64,000 bases of DNA from Bacteroides intestinalis (GTDB taxonomy: Bacteria; Bacteroidota; Bacteroidia; Bacteroidales; Bacteroidaceae), in the NCBI RefSeq assembly GCF_902364365.1, contig NZ_CABJDN010000001.1, forward strand, positions 620,001-684,000. The letters run 5' to 3'. The notes under the pieces were generated by a model. That model was given only the letters and a program-made list of their open reading frames with translations, did not search any database and was not told where the DNA came from. Position 1 is the first letter of the stretch; each line of letters opens with the position of its first letter. Position numbers and translations under genes: made by a program. This document shows positions 18,437 to 28,636 of this stretch, in pieces.

Positions 18437-20815
18437 TTGAAAGCAAATATAATAAAACTCTTTGTTCTTATTGTTCTGTTAATTTCCTCATTATCTGCCT
18501 TTTCACAAGACAGAGCTATGATCTCCGGTAAGATATTATCTACGGAAAAAGAAATCGTTGATTTCGCGACTGTCTACTTGAAGGGGACGAGCTATGGTGG
18601 AACTACCAATCAAGAAGGTATCTATCATATAAAAGCGCCCGCTGGTAACTATACATTGGTCGTGTCTGCCATCGGTTATAAAACGGTTGAGAAGCAAGTG
18701 AAACTGATTGCCGGAGAGCGAGTGAAACAGAATCTCACGATTACTCCCGAGACACAACAATTGGATGAAGTAACCATCGTTTCCACAGGAGTGACCCGAT
18801 TGAAAAGATCAGCCTTCAATGCAGTGGCTGTTGATACGAAAGAACTGCAGAATACGACGAAGAATCTGAGCGATGCTTTGACCAAAGCACCGGGTATGAA
18901 ACTTCGTGAATCGGGCGGCGTAGGTTCGGATATGCAGCTCATGCTGGACGGATTCAGCGGGAAGCACGTTAAGATATTCATTGACGGTGTACCACAGGAA
19001 GGAGTGGGAAACTCTTTCGGACTGAATAATATTCCTGTGAATTTTGCCGACCGGATTGAGGTTTATAAAGGGGTAGTGCCTGTGGGGTTCGGTACCGATG
19101 CTATTGGCGGTGTCATCAATATTGTTACTAACAAGAAGCGCCGTCGCTGGTTCCTGGATGCATCCTACTCTTATGGTTCGTTTAATACACATAAATCATA
19201 CGTCAATTTCGGACAAACTTTCAAGAATGGGTTTATGTATGAAATCAATGCTTTCCAGAATTATTCGGATAACGACTATCATGTAGAGGCTCCGGTAGAG
19301 GACTTCGAAACCGGTAGAATCGACAGAGATAAGAAAGTACGTGTAAAACGTTTCAATGATACGTACCATAACGAAGCTATCATCGGAAAGATTGGCATTG
19401 TGGATAAAGAATGGGCGGATCGACTGTTGTTGGGCTTCACCTACTCGCATATGTATAAAGATATACAGACAGGTGTGCGGCAGGAGATTGTGTACGGTCA
19501 GAAACATCGTAAAGGTCATTCACTGATGCCGTCGTTGGAATATAGCAAGCGTGACTTGTTGACTAAGGGGCTGGATATGGCACTGACCGTTAATTATAAT
19601 AAGAATGAAACGACCAATGTGGACACTGCTTCCTATAAGTACAACTGGTACGGGCAGAAAGCGCTGATGAACTCCCCCGGTGAACAGTCTTACCAATATT
19701 CGCGGGCGGATAATAATAACTGGAACGGTACGTTGACTGTGAATTATCGAATTGATAAGGTACAGATGTTGACTTTCAATCATGTCTTGAATGCTTTTCA
19801 CCGTTCCAACACTTCACTGCTTGCCAAGGAAGAGCAGAAAGAAGCTATCGCCAAGGAAACCCGTAAGAACATTTCCGGACTGTCCTATCGTTTGATGCCA
19901 TCTGAGAATTGGAACTTCTCCGTGTTTGGTAAATACTACCATCAGTTTGTGGGAGGTCCGATGGCTACATCCAGTAATCAGAGTGAGTATGTACGCACCA
20001 CCCGCGATGTCAGTTCCATGGGGTATGGTGCAGCGGGTACCTATTTCATATTACCCGGTCTGCAGGCGAAGTTGTCTTATGAGAAAGCCTATCGCTTGCC
20101 TACTATTGAAGAGATGTTCGGTGATGAAGATTTGGAAATGGGAGATATCGGTATCAAACCGGAGAACAGTGACAACCTGAATCTTAACCTCAGCTACACC
20201 CGGACATTCGGCAGTCACTCCGTATATGTGGAAGGTGGTTTGATATACCGCAATACAAAGGACTATATCCAGCGTAACATTGCCGACCTGAGCGGAGGTA
20301 AGTCGGCTGCTACTTATATAAATTACGGTAAGGTGCTGACAAAAGGCTTTAACGTTTCCGCCCGATACGGTTTCGGAAGATGGCTGAGCATCGGGGGAAA
20401 CTTTACGCAAATGAATGTGCGCGACAATATGAAGACTTCGATTTCCAGCAGTGCGGCCAACCTTGCCTACAAAGAACGTATGCCCAACCTGCCATATATG
20501 TTTGCCGATTCGGACGTGACATTCTACTGGCGCAACCTCGGAAAGAAGGGCAATACACTGACAATGTCCTACGATAACCAATATCTGCACAGTTTCACTT
20601 ATTATTCATCCAACATCGGGTCTAATAAGAATGATTATGTGGTGCCTAACCAGTTCTCGCACAATCTGGCTCTTTCTTATAGCTTGCACGGTGGCCGTTA
20701 CAACCTGTCGTTTGAGTGCCGTAACTTTACAAACGAGAAACTGTATGATAACTTCAGCCTTCAGAAGCCCGGACGGGCATTCTACGGCAAGGTGCGTGTG
20801 TATTTTGGTAATTAG
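18437..20815 (+). CDS. xusA: XusA-like TonB-dependent siderophore receptor
   Basis: Outer-membrane receptor, 792 residues, probably for ferric siderophores. TTG at 18437 is the start: a stop lies at 18413, no in-frame ATG lies between, and the signal peptide ([14 protein letters not shown]...SAFSQ) begins at once. A carboxypeptidase-regulatory-like domain (about 27-110) precedes a plug with [20 protein letters not shown] and [26 protein letters not shown], then a barrel ending in an aromatic stretch ([11 protein letters not shown]). The next two genes encode a DUF4374-type lipoprotein and a PepSY membrane protein, the order of the B. thetaiotaomicron xenosiderophore system XusABC. The system assignment rests on this order and family membership; other ligands are possible. 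No clear Fur box was identified upstream. Confidence 0.8.
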   Translation: MKANIIKLFVLIVLLISSLSAFSQDRAMISGKILSTEKEIVDFATVYLKGTSYGGTTNQEGIYHIKAPAGNYTLVVSAIGYKTVEKQVKLIAGERVKQNLTITPETQQLDEVTIVSTGVTRLKRSAFNAVAVDTKELQNTTKNLSDALTKAPGMKLRESGGVGSDMQLMLDGFSGKHVKIFIDGVPQEGVGNSFGLNNIPVNFADRIEVYKGVVPVGFGTDAIGGVINIVTNKKRRRWFLDASYSYGSFNTHKSYVNFGQTFKNGFMYEINAFQNYSDNDYHVEAPVEDFETGRIDRDKKVRVKRFNDTYHNEAIIGKIGIVDKEWADRLLLGFTYSHMYKDIQTGVRQEIVYGQKHRKGHSLMPSLEYSKRDLLTKGLDMALTVNYNKNETTNVDTASYKYNWYGQKALMNSPGEQSYQYSRADNNNWNGTLTVNYRIDKVQMLTFNHVLNAFHRSNTSLLAKEEQKEAIAKETRKNISGLSYRLMPSENWNFSVFGKYYHQFVGGPMATSSNQSEYVRTTRDVSSMGYGAAGTYFILPGLQAKLSYEKAYRLPTIEEMFGDEDLEMGDIGIKPENSDNLNLNLSYTRTFGSHSVYVEGGLIYRNTKDYIQRNIADLSGGKSAATYINYGKVLTKGFNVSARYGFGRWLSIGGNFTQMNVRDNMKTSISSSAANLAYKERMPNLPYMFADSDVTFYWRNLGKKGNTLTMSYDNQYLHSFTYYSSNIGSNKNDYVVPNQFSHNLALSYSLHGGRYNLSFECRNFTNEKLYDNFSLQKPGRAFYGKVRVYFGN

Positions 20816-20862
20816 AGATTCATGGATTATATATAGAGATTAAATTAAAGGTAAAAAACAAG

Positions 20863-22260
20863 ATGAAGAAGAATAACTTTTTGACCGGACTGTTTGCAAC
20901 TGCAATGACCGGACTGGCGCTGACAGCGTGTACTGACAATGAGCCGAGCCTGGGTAATGGCACCGAGGGCAGAGGAGAGTATGTAATAGCATCTTCCGTT
21001 ACGGCTTCGGGAAATACTACAAACGTTTTGCTGACTTCCGAAACATTGGATAAAGGTACGGTGTCTGCCATAAATAATGGCCTTGTGAATGACGGAGCTT
21101 CGCAGTGGATATTCTATAAAGACAAATACTTGTATGGTTTGACCTACAATCAGGGTAATGCCGGTACCACCCGTTCATTCGTGATGAACTCAAACTATGA
21201 AATGGTGGCGCGTTCGGGCGAGTATGCAGTGAAGCGTTTCACCAGCTATGGCATTTACGAAGGATATATCATCACGTCTTCTACGGGCGACGGATATACG
21301 GGTTATGCCGATGAAAACGGGTATCTGCCTAAGACGTTCCTGCTCTCTTATCTGGATGTAGCGGCCGAAACTTATAAGACGAATGATACACAGAACAAGG
21401 CTTACCTCTCGGAAAACTTCCTGGGAAATGGTGAGTTTGTGACACTGGCAGGTATTCTGCAACACGGTAACAAGATTTATAGCGCAGCTGTCCCGATGGG
21501 ATTGAGCCAGTATGGTTCGGCGTACAATAATGGCGAGTGGGTGTTGCCGGGCAATGAGGACCTGATAAAGACGGAAGACGGTGGCTCAAACAGCAGCAGC
21601 TACAAGAAAGGAGAATTGCAATGGACGCAATATCCGAATGAATGTTGGGTAGCCATCTTTGATGATGAAACTCTTACCAGCAAGAAACTTATCAGTACAG
21701 ATAAAATCAGCTATGCCTGCGGACGAAACAAGTCGCAATATTACCAGACTATCTGGGAAGCAGACAATGGTGATATCTACGTTTTCTCTCCCAGTTTTGC
21801 CAAGACAATGGACGACGTGCGCCAGCAGACCACTCTGCCTGCCGGTGTAGTACGTATTCCTAACGGTACGGAAGACTTTGATGATTACTATTGTGACTTG
21901 GAAGCTCAGAGTGGCGGAAAATCTTTCCTCCGTTGCTGGCACATTACGGGTGATTACTTCCTGATGTTGATGTATGACCGTGCTTTGACTGAAGAAGATT
22001 TTACTGCCAATCAACTGGCTATCTTCAAAGCGGGCGACAAGAAGCTGACTTATGTAACCGGCTTGCCTGAGACTGAATTGATTTCCGGCTTCGGCAATGC
22101 GCCTTATACCGAGAATGGCAATGTTTATCTGACTGTAACGACAACTGAGGGTTATCCTGCCATTTACAAGATTAATCCGTCGAGTGCCACTGCAACAAAG
22201 GGAGTCACCATTGAGGCTACTCAAATCAGCGGTGTAGGCCGGTTGACACCTACTAAATAA
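20863..22260 (+). CDS. xusB: XusB-like DUF4374 surface lipoprotein
   Basis: 465 residues with lipobox ALTAC followed by [10 protein letters not shown], acidic as expected for surface export. The body matches the DUF4374 type: [23 protein letters not shown] at the start, [23 protein letters not shown] and [27 protein letters not shown], suggesting a beta-propeller. The family member XusB binds ferric siderophore at the cell surface and delivers it to XusA. The gene lies 47 bp after xusA. A strong terminator separates it from xusC. Confidence 0.8.
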   Translation: MKKNNFLTGLFATAMTGLALTACTDNEPSLGNGTEGRGEYVIASSVTASGNTTNVLLTSETLDKGTVSAINNGLVNDGASQWIFYKDKYLYGLTYNQGNAGTTRSFVMNSNYEMVARSGEYAVKRFTSYGIYEGYIITSSTGDGYTGYADENGYLPKTFLLSYLDVAAETYKTNDTQNKAYLSENFLGNGEFVTLAGILQHGNKIYSAAVPMGLSQYGSAYNNGEWVLPGNEDLIKTEDGGSNSSSYKKGELQWTQYPNECWVAIFDDETLTSKKLISTDKISYACGRNKSQYYQTIWEADNGDIYVFSPSFAKTMDDVRQQTTLPAGVVRIPNGTEDFDDYYCDLEAQSGGKSFLRCWHITGDYFLMLMYDRALTEEDFTANQLAIFKAGDKKLTYVTGLPETELISGFGNAPYTENGNVYLTVTTTEGYPAIYKINPSSATATKGVTIEATQISGVGRLTPTK

Positions 22261-22293
22261 GCGAAAGATCATTCATTAATTATAATTAGGGAT

Positions 22294-22331
22294 AAAGAGC
22301 CTGCTGGTATATGCCGGCCAGGCTCTTTTTT
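22294..22331 (+). terminator. Strong terminator between xusB and xusC
   Basis: AAAGAGCCTG (22294-22303) pairs with CAGGCTCTTT (22319-22328), extended inside by further pairs (GCTGG/CCGGC), followed by six T. It lies only 23 bp before the xusC start, so it should limit or gate transcription of xusC. Confidence 0.85.
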
Positions 22332-22353
22332 ACGAACTTCATAAAATGACATA

Positions 22354-23568
22354 ATGAGAAAGATATTCCGTAATATACACTTGTGGCTTTCCATCCCTTT
22401 CGGGATACTGATTACGTTGATCTGCTTTTCGGGCGCAGCACTGGTCTTCGAGAAAGAAGTGATGGAGCTTTGCCACCGTGATCTCTACTTTGTGAAAAAG
22501 GTTGAGGCTGCTCCGTTACCCATGGAACAGCTGATGACTAAAGTGGCGGCAACTTTGCCCGATAGCGTATCAGTGACCGGTGTAAATGTTTCGTCTGATC
22601 CCGAACGAGCCTATCAGGTTACGCTTTCCAAACCCCGTCGCGCATCTATGTATGTGGACCAGTATACGGGTGAGGTTACGGGCAAATATGAACGTGCACC
22701 CTTTTTCAACTTTATGTTCCGGATGCACCGTTGGTTGCTGGACAGCATGAAGCAGGATGGCGGCATCTTCTGGGGCAAGATGATTGTCGGCACCAGTACG
22801 CTGATGTTTGTGTTTGTGCTGATATCAGGCGTCGTCGTCTGGTGGCCGCGTACGCGCAAGGCATTGAAGAACAGCCTGAAGATTGTAGCAAATAAAGGTT
22901 GGCGTCGCTTCTGGTACGACTTGCATGTGGCGGGCGGAATGTATACGCTTATCTTCCTGTTGGCTATGGCTCTTACGGGACTGACATGGTCTTTTCAGTG
23001 GTATAGGACAGGCTTTTATAAAACCTTTGGCGTGGAAGTGCAGCCCAGTATGGGGCACGGAAATGCAGCAGCCAATGCTACCGCGAAAGGCGGGAAGTCA
23101 GGAGGTAAACCGGAGGGTAGGGAAGGCCGTGGTGAACGTTCCGGAAACAGGGGTGAAAGACCCGAGGGCGAAAGTGGCAGACCGGAAGGACGTGGTGTGC
23201 ATAGGCGTTCTCCTTATATACATTGGGAACAGGTGTACGAACAATTGGCCCAAGCAAATCCCGGTTACAAACAAATCAGCATCTCCGACGGTTCCGCCAG
23301 TGTTGCTTTCAATCGCTTTGGCAATCAGCGGGCAACCGACCGCTATAAATTCAATCCCCGCAACGGTGAAATAACCGAAACGACTCTATACAAGGATTTG
23401 GAGAATTCCGGTAAAATCCGTGGTTGGATTTACTCCGTGCATGTGGGCAGTTGGAGCGGCATACTGACGCGGATACTGACCTTCATTGCCGCATTGATAG
23501 GCGCAAGTCTTCCGTTAACGGGATATTACCTTTGGATACGTAAGAAGATAAAGCGGAAAGCGTTTTGA
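22354..23568 (+). CDS. xusC: XusC-like PepSY-associated inner-membrane protein
   Basis: 404 residues, PepSY-TM family, thought to reduce or release iron from siderophore in the periplasm. Transmembrane segments: 12-35 (LSIPFGILITLICFSGAALVF), about 146-168, about 195-217 and about 370-395. Histidines occur at membrane edges (NIHLWLS, RMHRWLL, YDLHVAGG, YSVHVGSW) and could bind haem or metal. Residues about 235-285 form a Gly/Arg/Glu-rich low-complexity insert (GGKPEGREGRGERSGNRG and more) inside the periplasmic or loop region, unusual for the family. Downstream 178 bp reach a palindrome array. Confidence 0.8.
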   Translation: MRKIFRNIHLWLSIPFGILITLICFSGAALVFEKEVMELCHRDLYFVKKVEAAPLPMEQLMTKVAATLPDSVSVTGVNVSSDPERAYQVTLSKPRRASMYVDQYTGEVTGKYERAPFFNFMFRMHRWLLDSMKQDGGIFWGKMIVGTSTLMFVFVLISGVVVWWPRTRKALKNSLKIVANKGWRRFWYDLHVAGGMYTLIFLLAMALTGLTWSFQWYRTGFYKTFGVEVQPSMGHGNAAANATAKGGKSGGKPEGREGRGERSGNRGERPEGESGRPEGRGVHRRSPYIHWEQVYEQLAQANPGYKQISISDGSASVAFNRFGNQRATDRYKFNPRNGEITETTLYKDLENSGKIRGWIYSVHVGSWSGILTRILTFIAALIGASLPLTGYYLWIRKKIKRKAF

Positions 23569-23746
23569 CATTTTGCTTTTTATGCATAATGAGAATGCGA
23601 TATTTCCGTCCAACGGAGGGGGAGAATGAAAAGAAACGAACGGAAATCAGCATATTGCTGATTGAAAGTGGAATACAGAAATACGTACAACTCTGAAAAA
23701 AGAAAAATAGATGGTCTGTCCACTGAAAATACATGGTTTGTTTCAC

Positions 23747-23878
23747 ATCCATGGACCGTTTATGTTCGATCCATGGATCGTTTGTTCTTCATCTATAGAT
23801 CAGATGCGTTCCATCCATAGATTGTTTGCGTTAGATCCATAGTTCGTTTGTGAAAGATCTATAGTTTCTTGCATAAGT
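23747..23878. repeat. Six-unit array of near-palindromes with exact 22-bp period
   Basis: Cores start at 23747, 23769, 23791, 23813, 23835 and 23857: ATCCATGGAC, ATCCATGGAT, ATCTATAGAT, ATCCATAGAT, ATCCATAGTT, ATCTATAGTT. Units 2 and 3 are both perfect palindromes although they differ at two mirrored positions, as if symmetry were kept. The 12-nt spacers are loosely conserved and often begin CGTTT or TGTTT. A shortened unit may precede at 23729. The array occupies the 604-bp gap between xusC and GH2; the remaining gap sequence shows no gene. Confidence 0.85.
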
Positions 23879-24172
23879 ATTGCATATATGGCCTGCTTTA
23901 TACAAAAATGCTGCATTTATATTCCGTGGATTATGCAATCGGATTCTATTTGAACTGTTTGTGGAAAATGTTCTGTTGGGAAAAGGATAGTTTTGATAGC
24001 TTTTTGTTCGCAGTGAAGCGGAATGAGTGACTTCTTGTGATATAAAGAGCTAAGTGGAAAGAAGCGGGGATTATCTCTCCGTCATTTTGTACAGCCAGAA
24101 AATCATTCTGCTTATTTATTGTTTGCCAGAGAATGTCTTTCTTTGTAAAATCGAATAATAAAGCCAAATACT

Positions 24173-27073
24173 ATGAGTAGAAAGCACTTTCTTGGTACTA
24201 TCCTTTTCTTACTGACAGCTTGGATTGTACAAGCTCAGGAAACAGAACGTCAATATCTTTCCGGCACTGGGTTGGGTAACACCGTGACCTGGCAGTTTCG
24301 TGTATCCGAAGGAAACAACAGCGGGCGCTGGAGTAAAATAGAAGTTCCTTCACAATGGGAACTGCAAGGCTTCGGTGAATATACCTATGGCCGTTGGTAT
24401 AAGAAACCCGGAGTGAAGAATCCTTCGATGGAAGAAGGTATTTATAAGCGCTCTTTCCGTGTTCCCCGCGACTGGCAGGGACAGAATGTACATCTCTGGT
24501 TTGGTGGTGTAATGACTGACACCGAAGTCTTCGTCAATGGTCAATCCGCAGGCCCCGTACATCAGGGAGGTTTCTATCGCTTCTCTTATGACGTCACCGA
24601 TCTGCTGAAATTCGGAAGCAACAATCAAATTGAAGTTCGTGTAAAAAAGCACTCTGACAACAAGTCCATCAACGCTGCCGAGCGCAAGGCGGACTGGTGG
24701 CTCTTTGGTGGAATATATCGCCCTGTATGGCTGGAAGCAAAGCCGGCTACACATATCGAACGCCTCGCCGTAGATGCCCGTGCGGATGGAGAGCTAAAAG
24801 TAGAAGTACATTTGCAAGGCACCACCGGAGAAGAAAGTCTTTCTATGGAAGTGGCACCGATATCTGCCAAGGATGCCGGACACCGTCCCGTGAAAGTTAC
24901 TAAAGATTCCGTTCAGTTGCTGACTGCTCATTTCGACGGTATATCTCCGTGGACTCCTGAATCCCCTGTACTCTACCGGCTTACAGTTTCCTTGCTCGGT
25001 AAGGCAGGAAACGTCATTCACTCCATGGATACCCGCATCGGCTTCCGCACTATTGATTTCCGCCCTCGCGACGGACTCTACCTGAACGGTACCAAGCTTG
25101 TTATGAAGGGCATCAATCGCCACACCTTCCACCCCGATGGCGGACGAACCACGAATAAAGAACTCAGCATACAGGATGTCAAGCTCATCAAGGAGATGAA
25201 TATGAACGCCGTCCGTTCTCACTATCCCCCCGATGAACATTTCCTGGATGCCTGCGACTCTCTTGGTTTGCTCTACATCGACGAGCTGGCTGGCTGGCAA
25301 GATGCTTATGATACCCCTACAGGTACCCGCCTTGTCCGTGAAATGTTGACGCGTGACGTGAATCATCCCTGTATCGTGCTCTGGAGCAATGGTAACGAAG
25401 GTGGATGGAATACTGCAATTGATAGCCTGTTCCGCACTTACGACCCGCAAAAACGTCATGTCATCCACCCCTGGGCGGATTTCGATGAACTCGATACGCA
25501 CCACTATCCTGCTTATCTCACCGGAGTGGCCCGTTTTACTAATGGCTATAAAGTCTTCATGCCCGCCGAATTCATGCATGGCCAGTACGATCAGGGACAT
25601 GGTGCCGGACTGGAGGACTTCTGGGCACGCTACACCGCCCATCCTCTCTTCGCCGGAGGCTTCATGTGGGCATACAGTGACGAAGCTGTACGCCGTTCCG
25701 ACCGTGGAGGTGCACTGGATAGTGAAGATTACAATGCCCCGGATGGTATCCTCGGTCCCTATCGCGAAAAGGAGGGCAGTTACTATTCTGTCCGTGAAGT
25801 CTGGTCGCCTATCTATGTGGAACCTCTGATGATTACCCCCTCGTTCCGTGGTGACTTCCGGGTATCGAACCGATTCCTGTTTACGAACCTGGACAAGTGT
25901 TCCATGCGTTGGCGCGTACTCCATTGTGCATCGCCTTTGCAAGGTGAAGCTGTGGGTAACCCGGTATCTGTAGCCGATGGAGGTGCCCAAAGTTGGCGTC
26001 AGGTAGTAGATAGCGGAATGGTACAACTTCCTTCGTTGGTTCCCGGTGAGACAGGATTCGCCCGAATCGCAGCTCCCAAACTTTTTGAGGGGGATATCCT
26101 CGAACTTGAAGCCTATGGAGCCGATGGCGAAAGCATCTGTACACGTACCTTCCCGATACATTATGCGAAAGATTATCTGCAAGGTGAACTGCAGGCAAAT
26201 ACTCATTCGTCCGCTTCACAAACTTCAGCCACGGGTAATTGCCGTGTTGAAGAAACCGATACTCTGATTACTTTGCATTCTCCTGCCGTTACCGTCTCTT
26301 TCCGGAAGAGTGACGCTACTATCACTTCCGTAATAAGGAATGCCGACAGTCGGGTTATTCCTCTGAAAGATGGTCCCGTTGCCGTGGGTATGAAGATGAT
26401 CCTGTCCAATCTCTCCGCCCGTACGGAAAATGGTGATGCTGTTCTTTGTGCACGCTATCGGGGTGCTGCCGACTCCATCGTTTGGCATCTCACCCCTGCC
26501 GGTCTCCTCTCTATGGATGCCGTGTTGTTGAACCGTGCTTCCGGTGGCGGTGGCTTCGACGATGCCTTTACCGACACCGAAGTCCTGAACCTCGGACTCA
26601 CTTTCTCATATCCCGAATCCGAGTGCTCCGGCATGCGTTGGATGGGACGTGGTCCCTACCGTGTCTGGAAGAATCGTATCCCCGGTGCCAACTATGGCAT
26701 CTGGCAGAAAGATTATAACAATACCATCACCGGTGAAAGTACCGACCGCCTTGTGTACCCCGAATTCAAGGGCTATCATGCCAACTTCTATTGGGCTACC
26801 TTGCAAAGTTCTACGGTTCCTTTCACCGTGTATGCTGCCAGTGATGGCATCTTCCTGCGGGTATTCACGCCCGAAGAACCCCACGGCCGCCAGGATGGCA
26901 TCAATACCATGCCCGACTTCCCCGCGGGAGATATTTCTTTCTTGCTCGATATTCCGGGTATCCGTTGTTTCAAGCCCATCAGCCAACATGGTCCACAGAG
27001 TCAGCCGGGAATTATCCGCATCAAGAAAGGAGACGAAGGATTACGGCTGAATCTGATGTTCGACTTTAGATAA
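24173..27073 (+). CDS. GH2-family exo-glycosidase
   Basis: 966 residues with signal peptide (cleavage near IVQAQ), a sugar-binding jelly-roll domain (about 30-195), an immunoglobulin-like domain, the TIM barrel (about 290-580) and C-terminal beta domains. The acid/base is Glu409 in WSNGNEGG and the nucleophile Glu466 in PAEFMHG, both in place. FMWAYSDE and MRWMGRGPYRVWKNR are typical of large bacterial beta-galactosidase-like members. It is followed after 21 bp by a PL1 pectate lyase, so a pectic side chain (galactan or a glycosidic branch of rhamnogalacturonan) is the best guess; beta-glucuronidase or another exo-activity cannot be excluded. Bases look clearly more G+C-rich than the first locus. 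Confidence 0.93.
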   Translation: MSRKHFLGTILFLLTAWIVQAQETERQYLSGTGLGNTVTWQFRVSEGNNSGRWSKIEVPSQWELQGFGEYTYGRWYKKPGVKNPSMEEGIYKRSFRVPRDWQGQNVHLWFGGVMTDTEVFVNGQSAGPVHQGGFYRFSYDVTDLLKFGSNNQIEVRVKKHSDNKSINAAERKADWWLFGGIYRPVWLEAKPATHIERLAVDARADGELKVEVHLQGTTGEESLSMEVAPISAKDAGHRPVKVTKDSVQLLTAHFDGISPWTPESPVLYRLTVSLLGKAGNVIHSMDTRIGFRTIDFRPRDGLYLNGTKLVMKGINRHTFHPDGGRTTNKELSIQDVKLIKEMNMNAVRSHYPPDEHFLDACDSLGLLYIDELAGWQDAYDTPTGTRLVREMLTRDVNHPCIVLWSNGNEGGWNTAIDSLFRTYDPQKRHVIHPWADFDELDTHHYPAYLTGVARFTNGYKVFMPAEFMHGQYDQGHGAGLEDFWARYTAHPLFAGGFMWAYSDEAVRRSDRGGALDSEDYNAPDGILGPYREKEGSYYSVREVWSPIYVEPLMITPSFRGDFRVSNRFLFTNLDKCSMRWRVLHCASPLQGEAVGNPVSVADGGAQSWRQVVDSGMVQLPSLVPGETGFARIAAPKLFEGDILELEAYGADGESICTRTFPIHYAKDYLQGELQANTHSSASQTSATGNCRVEETDTLITLHSPAVTVSFRKSDATITSVIRNADSRVIPLKDGPVAVGMKMILSNLSARTENGDAVLCARYRGAADSIVWHLTPAGLLSMDAVLLNRASGGGGFDDAFTDTEVLNLGLTFSYPESECSGMRWMGRGPYRVWKNRIPGANYGIWQKDYNNTITGESTDRLVYPEFKGYHANFYWATLQSSTVPFTVYAASDGIFLRVFTPEEPHGRQDGINTMPDFPAGDISFLLDIPGIRCFKPISQHGPQSQPGIIRIKKGDEGLRLNLMFDFR

Positions 27074-27094
27074 GTAAACAAAATACGATAATCT

Positions 27095-28519
27095 ATGAAA
27101 TCTATTATTATTGCCGTCAGCATATTGCTGGCGGCAGTTAGTTGTGTGCATGCGCAACTAACGTCTCGTGCGATGGCATCCGCTGATGAAGCGTCGCTAC
27201 CAATCGCCTTTCCCGGTGCCGAGGGATATGGCAAGCATACATGGGGTGGACGTGGCGGGCGCGTCTTTGTCGTAACCAATCTGAATGACAGTGGTCCGGG
27301 CAGTCTTCGTGAGGCTGTAGAATCAGAAGGGGCTCGTATCGTAACCTTTGCTGTAGATGGTACCATCGAGTTGAAGTCCCACCTGCGTATTAAGAACGAC
27401 AGTATCACCATTGCCGGTCAATCTGCTCCGGGGCAGGGTATTTGTCTGAAAGATTATCCTCTCATCATAGATGCCAGTCAGGTCATCGTCCGCTATCTTC
27501 GTGTACGTGTCGGCGACCGCCATCAGTTGGACAGTGATGGCTTGGGGGGTGGCCGGTATGGGCAGAAGAATGTGATTCTCGATCACCTTTCCGTCAGTTG
27601 GAGCATCGACGAATGCCTGTCTATCTACAAAACAGAAAACCTGACCGTGCAATGGTGTCTTGTGGCCCATAGCCTGAATGCATCGGTGCATACCAAAGGG
27701 AGCCATGGTTTCGGTGGCATCTGGGGTGGCTATAAAGCGACTTTTCATCATAACCTTCTGGCCAACCATGCCAGCCGTAACCCCCGTTTTTCTTCTGTAG
27801 ACGGGACTAAATGGGTGGACTATCGCAATAATGTAGTCTACAACTGGGGATTTAAAGCTGCCTACGGTGGCGGTCATCATGGAGAAATCAATATGGTGAA
27901 GAATTACTATAAACCGGGACCGGCATCCCAGCATCATCGTCTGCTCGATGTGGCAGAGGATGGAACAGGCCGTTATTATGTAGCAGGTAATGTGATGGCA
28001 GGTGATCAGGCTGTCACCTGTGACAATCGTATCGGAGTACGTGATTGTGCCGGGAAGCCTTACATTCTTCACCGGAAAAGTGCTTCACCGGATTCCGGCA
28101 TATCACTTGAAGCACGTCCGGAGAGGGGAGAGGAAACTGCAACTTGTCTGGTAGAGCAGCCGTTTCCCTATGCGGCAATCTCGGAGGATGAGCCGGATCA
28201 GGCTTACCGTCGCGTACTGAAGTCTGTCGGTTGTAGTTTTCAGCGTGATAGCTATGACAAGGAAGTGCTGCGGCAGATGAAAAAAGGAATAGGTACATTC
28301 GGTGTCAACGGCATCATCAATTCACCGGACGATGTAGGAGGATGGCCCGTACTGAAAACAGGCAAAGCACCGCTCGACAGCGATGGTGACGGTATGCCCG
28401 ATGCTTGGGAACGTCGTCACGGATTGAATCCGGATGATCCCTTGGATGCGGCTGCCTACACACAGGATGGAAAATATACGAATATCGAAGTCTATCTCAA
28501 TGCTCTTGTGAAGGACTGA
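27095..28519 (+). CDS. PL1-family pectate lyase, second copy
   Basis: 474 residues, signal sequence with LLAAVSC at the edge (possible lipoprotein; or cleavage after CVHAQ). The beta-helix starts with FPGAEGYG and GGRGGRVFVVTNLNDSGPGS; HLSVSWSIDECLS and HASRNPRF hold the calcium-site aspartate and the catalytic arginine of PL1. VVYNWGFKAAYGG is also shared with the PL1 at 5651. The C-terminus has a calcium-site-like DSDGDGMPDAWERRHGL segment as in the first PL1. It lies between GH2 and a six-hairpin-type protein and probably shares a transcript with GH2. Confidence 0.92.
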   Translation: MKSIIIAVSILLAAVSCVHAQLTSRAMASADEASLPIAFPGAEGYGKHTWGGRGGRVFVVTNLNDSGPGSLREAVESEGARIVTFAVDGTIELKSHLRIKNDSITIAGQSAPGQGICLKDYPLIIDASQVIVRYLRVRVGDRHQLDSDGLGGGRYGQKNVILDHLSVSWSIDECLSIYKTENLTVQWCLVAHSLNASVHTKGSHGFGGIWGGYKATFHHNLLANHASRNPRFSSVDGTKWVDYRNNVVYNWGFKAAYGGGHHGEINMVKNYYKPGPASQHHRLLDVAEDGTGRYYVAGNVMAGDQAVTCDNRIGVRDCAGKPYILHRKSASPDSGISLEARPERGEETATCLVEQPFPYAAISEDEPDQAYRRVLKSVGCSFQRDSYDKEVLRQMKKGIGTFGVNGIINSPDDVGGWPVLKTGKAPLDSDGDGMPDAWERRHGLNPDDPLDAAAYTQDGKYTNIEVYLNALVKD

Positions 28520-28571
28520 TAATAAAGTAAATGTCATTTACCTTATCATTTATGCCAAAGCATACAGAGCA

Positions 28572-28597
28572 CAGTTCGCAGGGAACTGCTATTTTTG
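28572..28597 (+). promoter_or_regulatory. Promoter -7 box with adjoining inverted repeat
   Basis: TATTTTTG at 28590-28597 fits TAnnTTTG. CAGTTC (28572-28577) and GAACTG (28583-28588) form an inverted repeat with a 5-nt spacer directly upstream, in the place of an operator. The start codon at 28637 is 39 bp further on. Confidence 0.5.
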
Positions 28598-28636
28598 TCC
28601 CGACTATTAATCTAACTATCTGTTATTAAGAATACC

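Noticed and set aside
23747..23878. CRISPR array at the 22-bp repeats
   Set aside because: Repeats are degenerate 10-bp palindromes with 12-nt spacers that are themselves partly conserved, far too short for CRISPR, and no cas gene is present.
24794..26206. 470-residue open frame on the - strand inside GH2
   Set aside because: Shadow of the GH2 gene, whose catalytic residues and signal peptide are intact.
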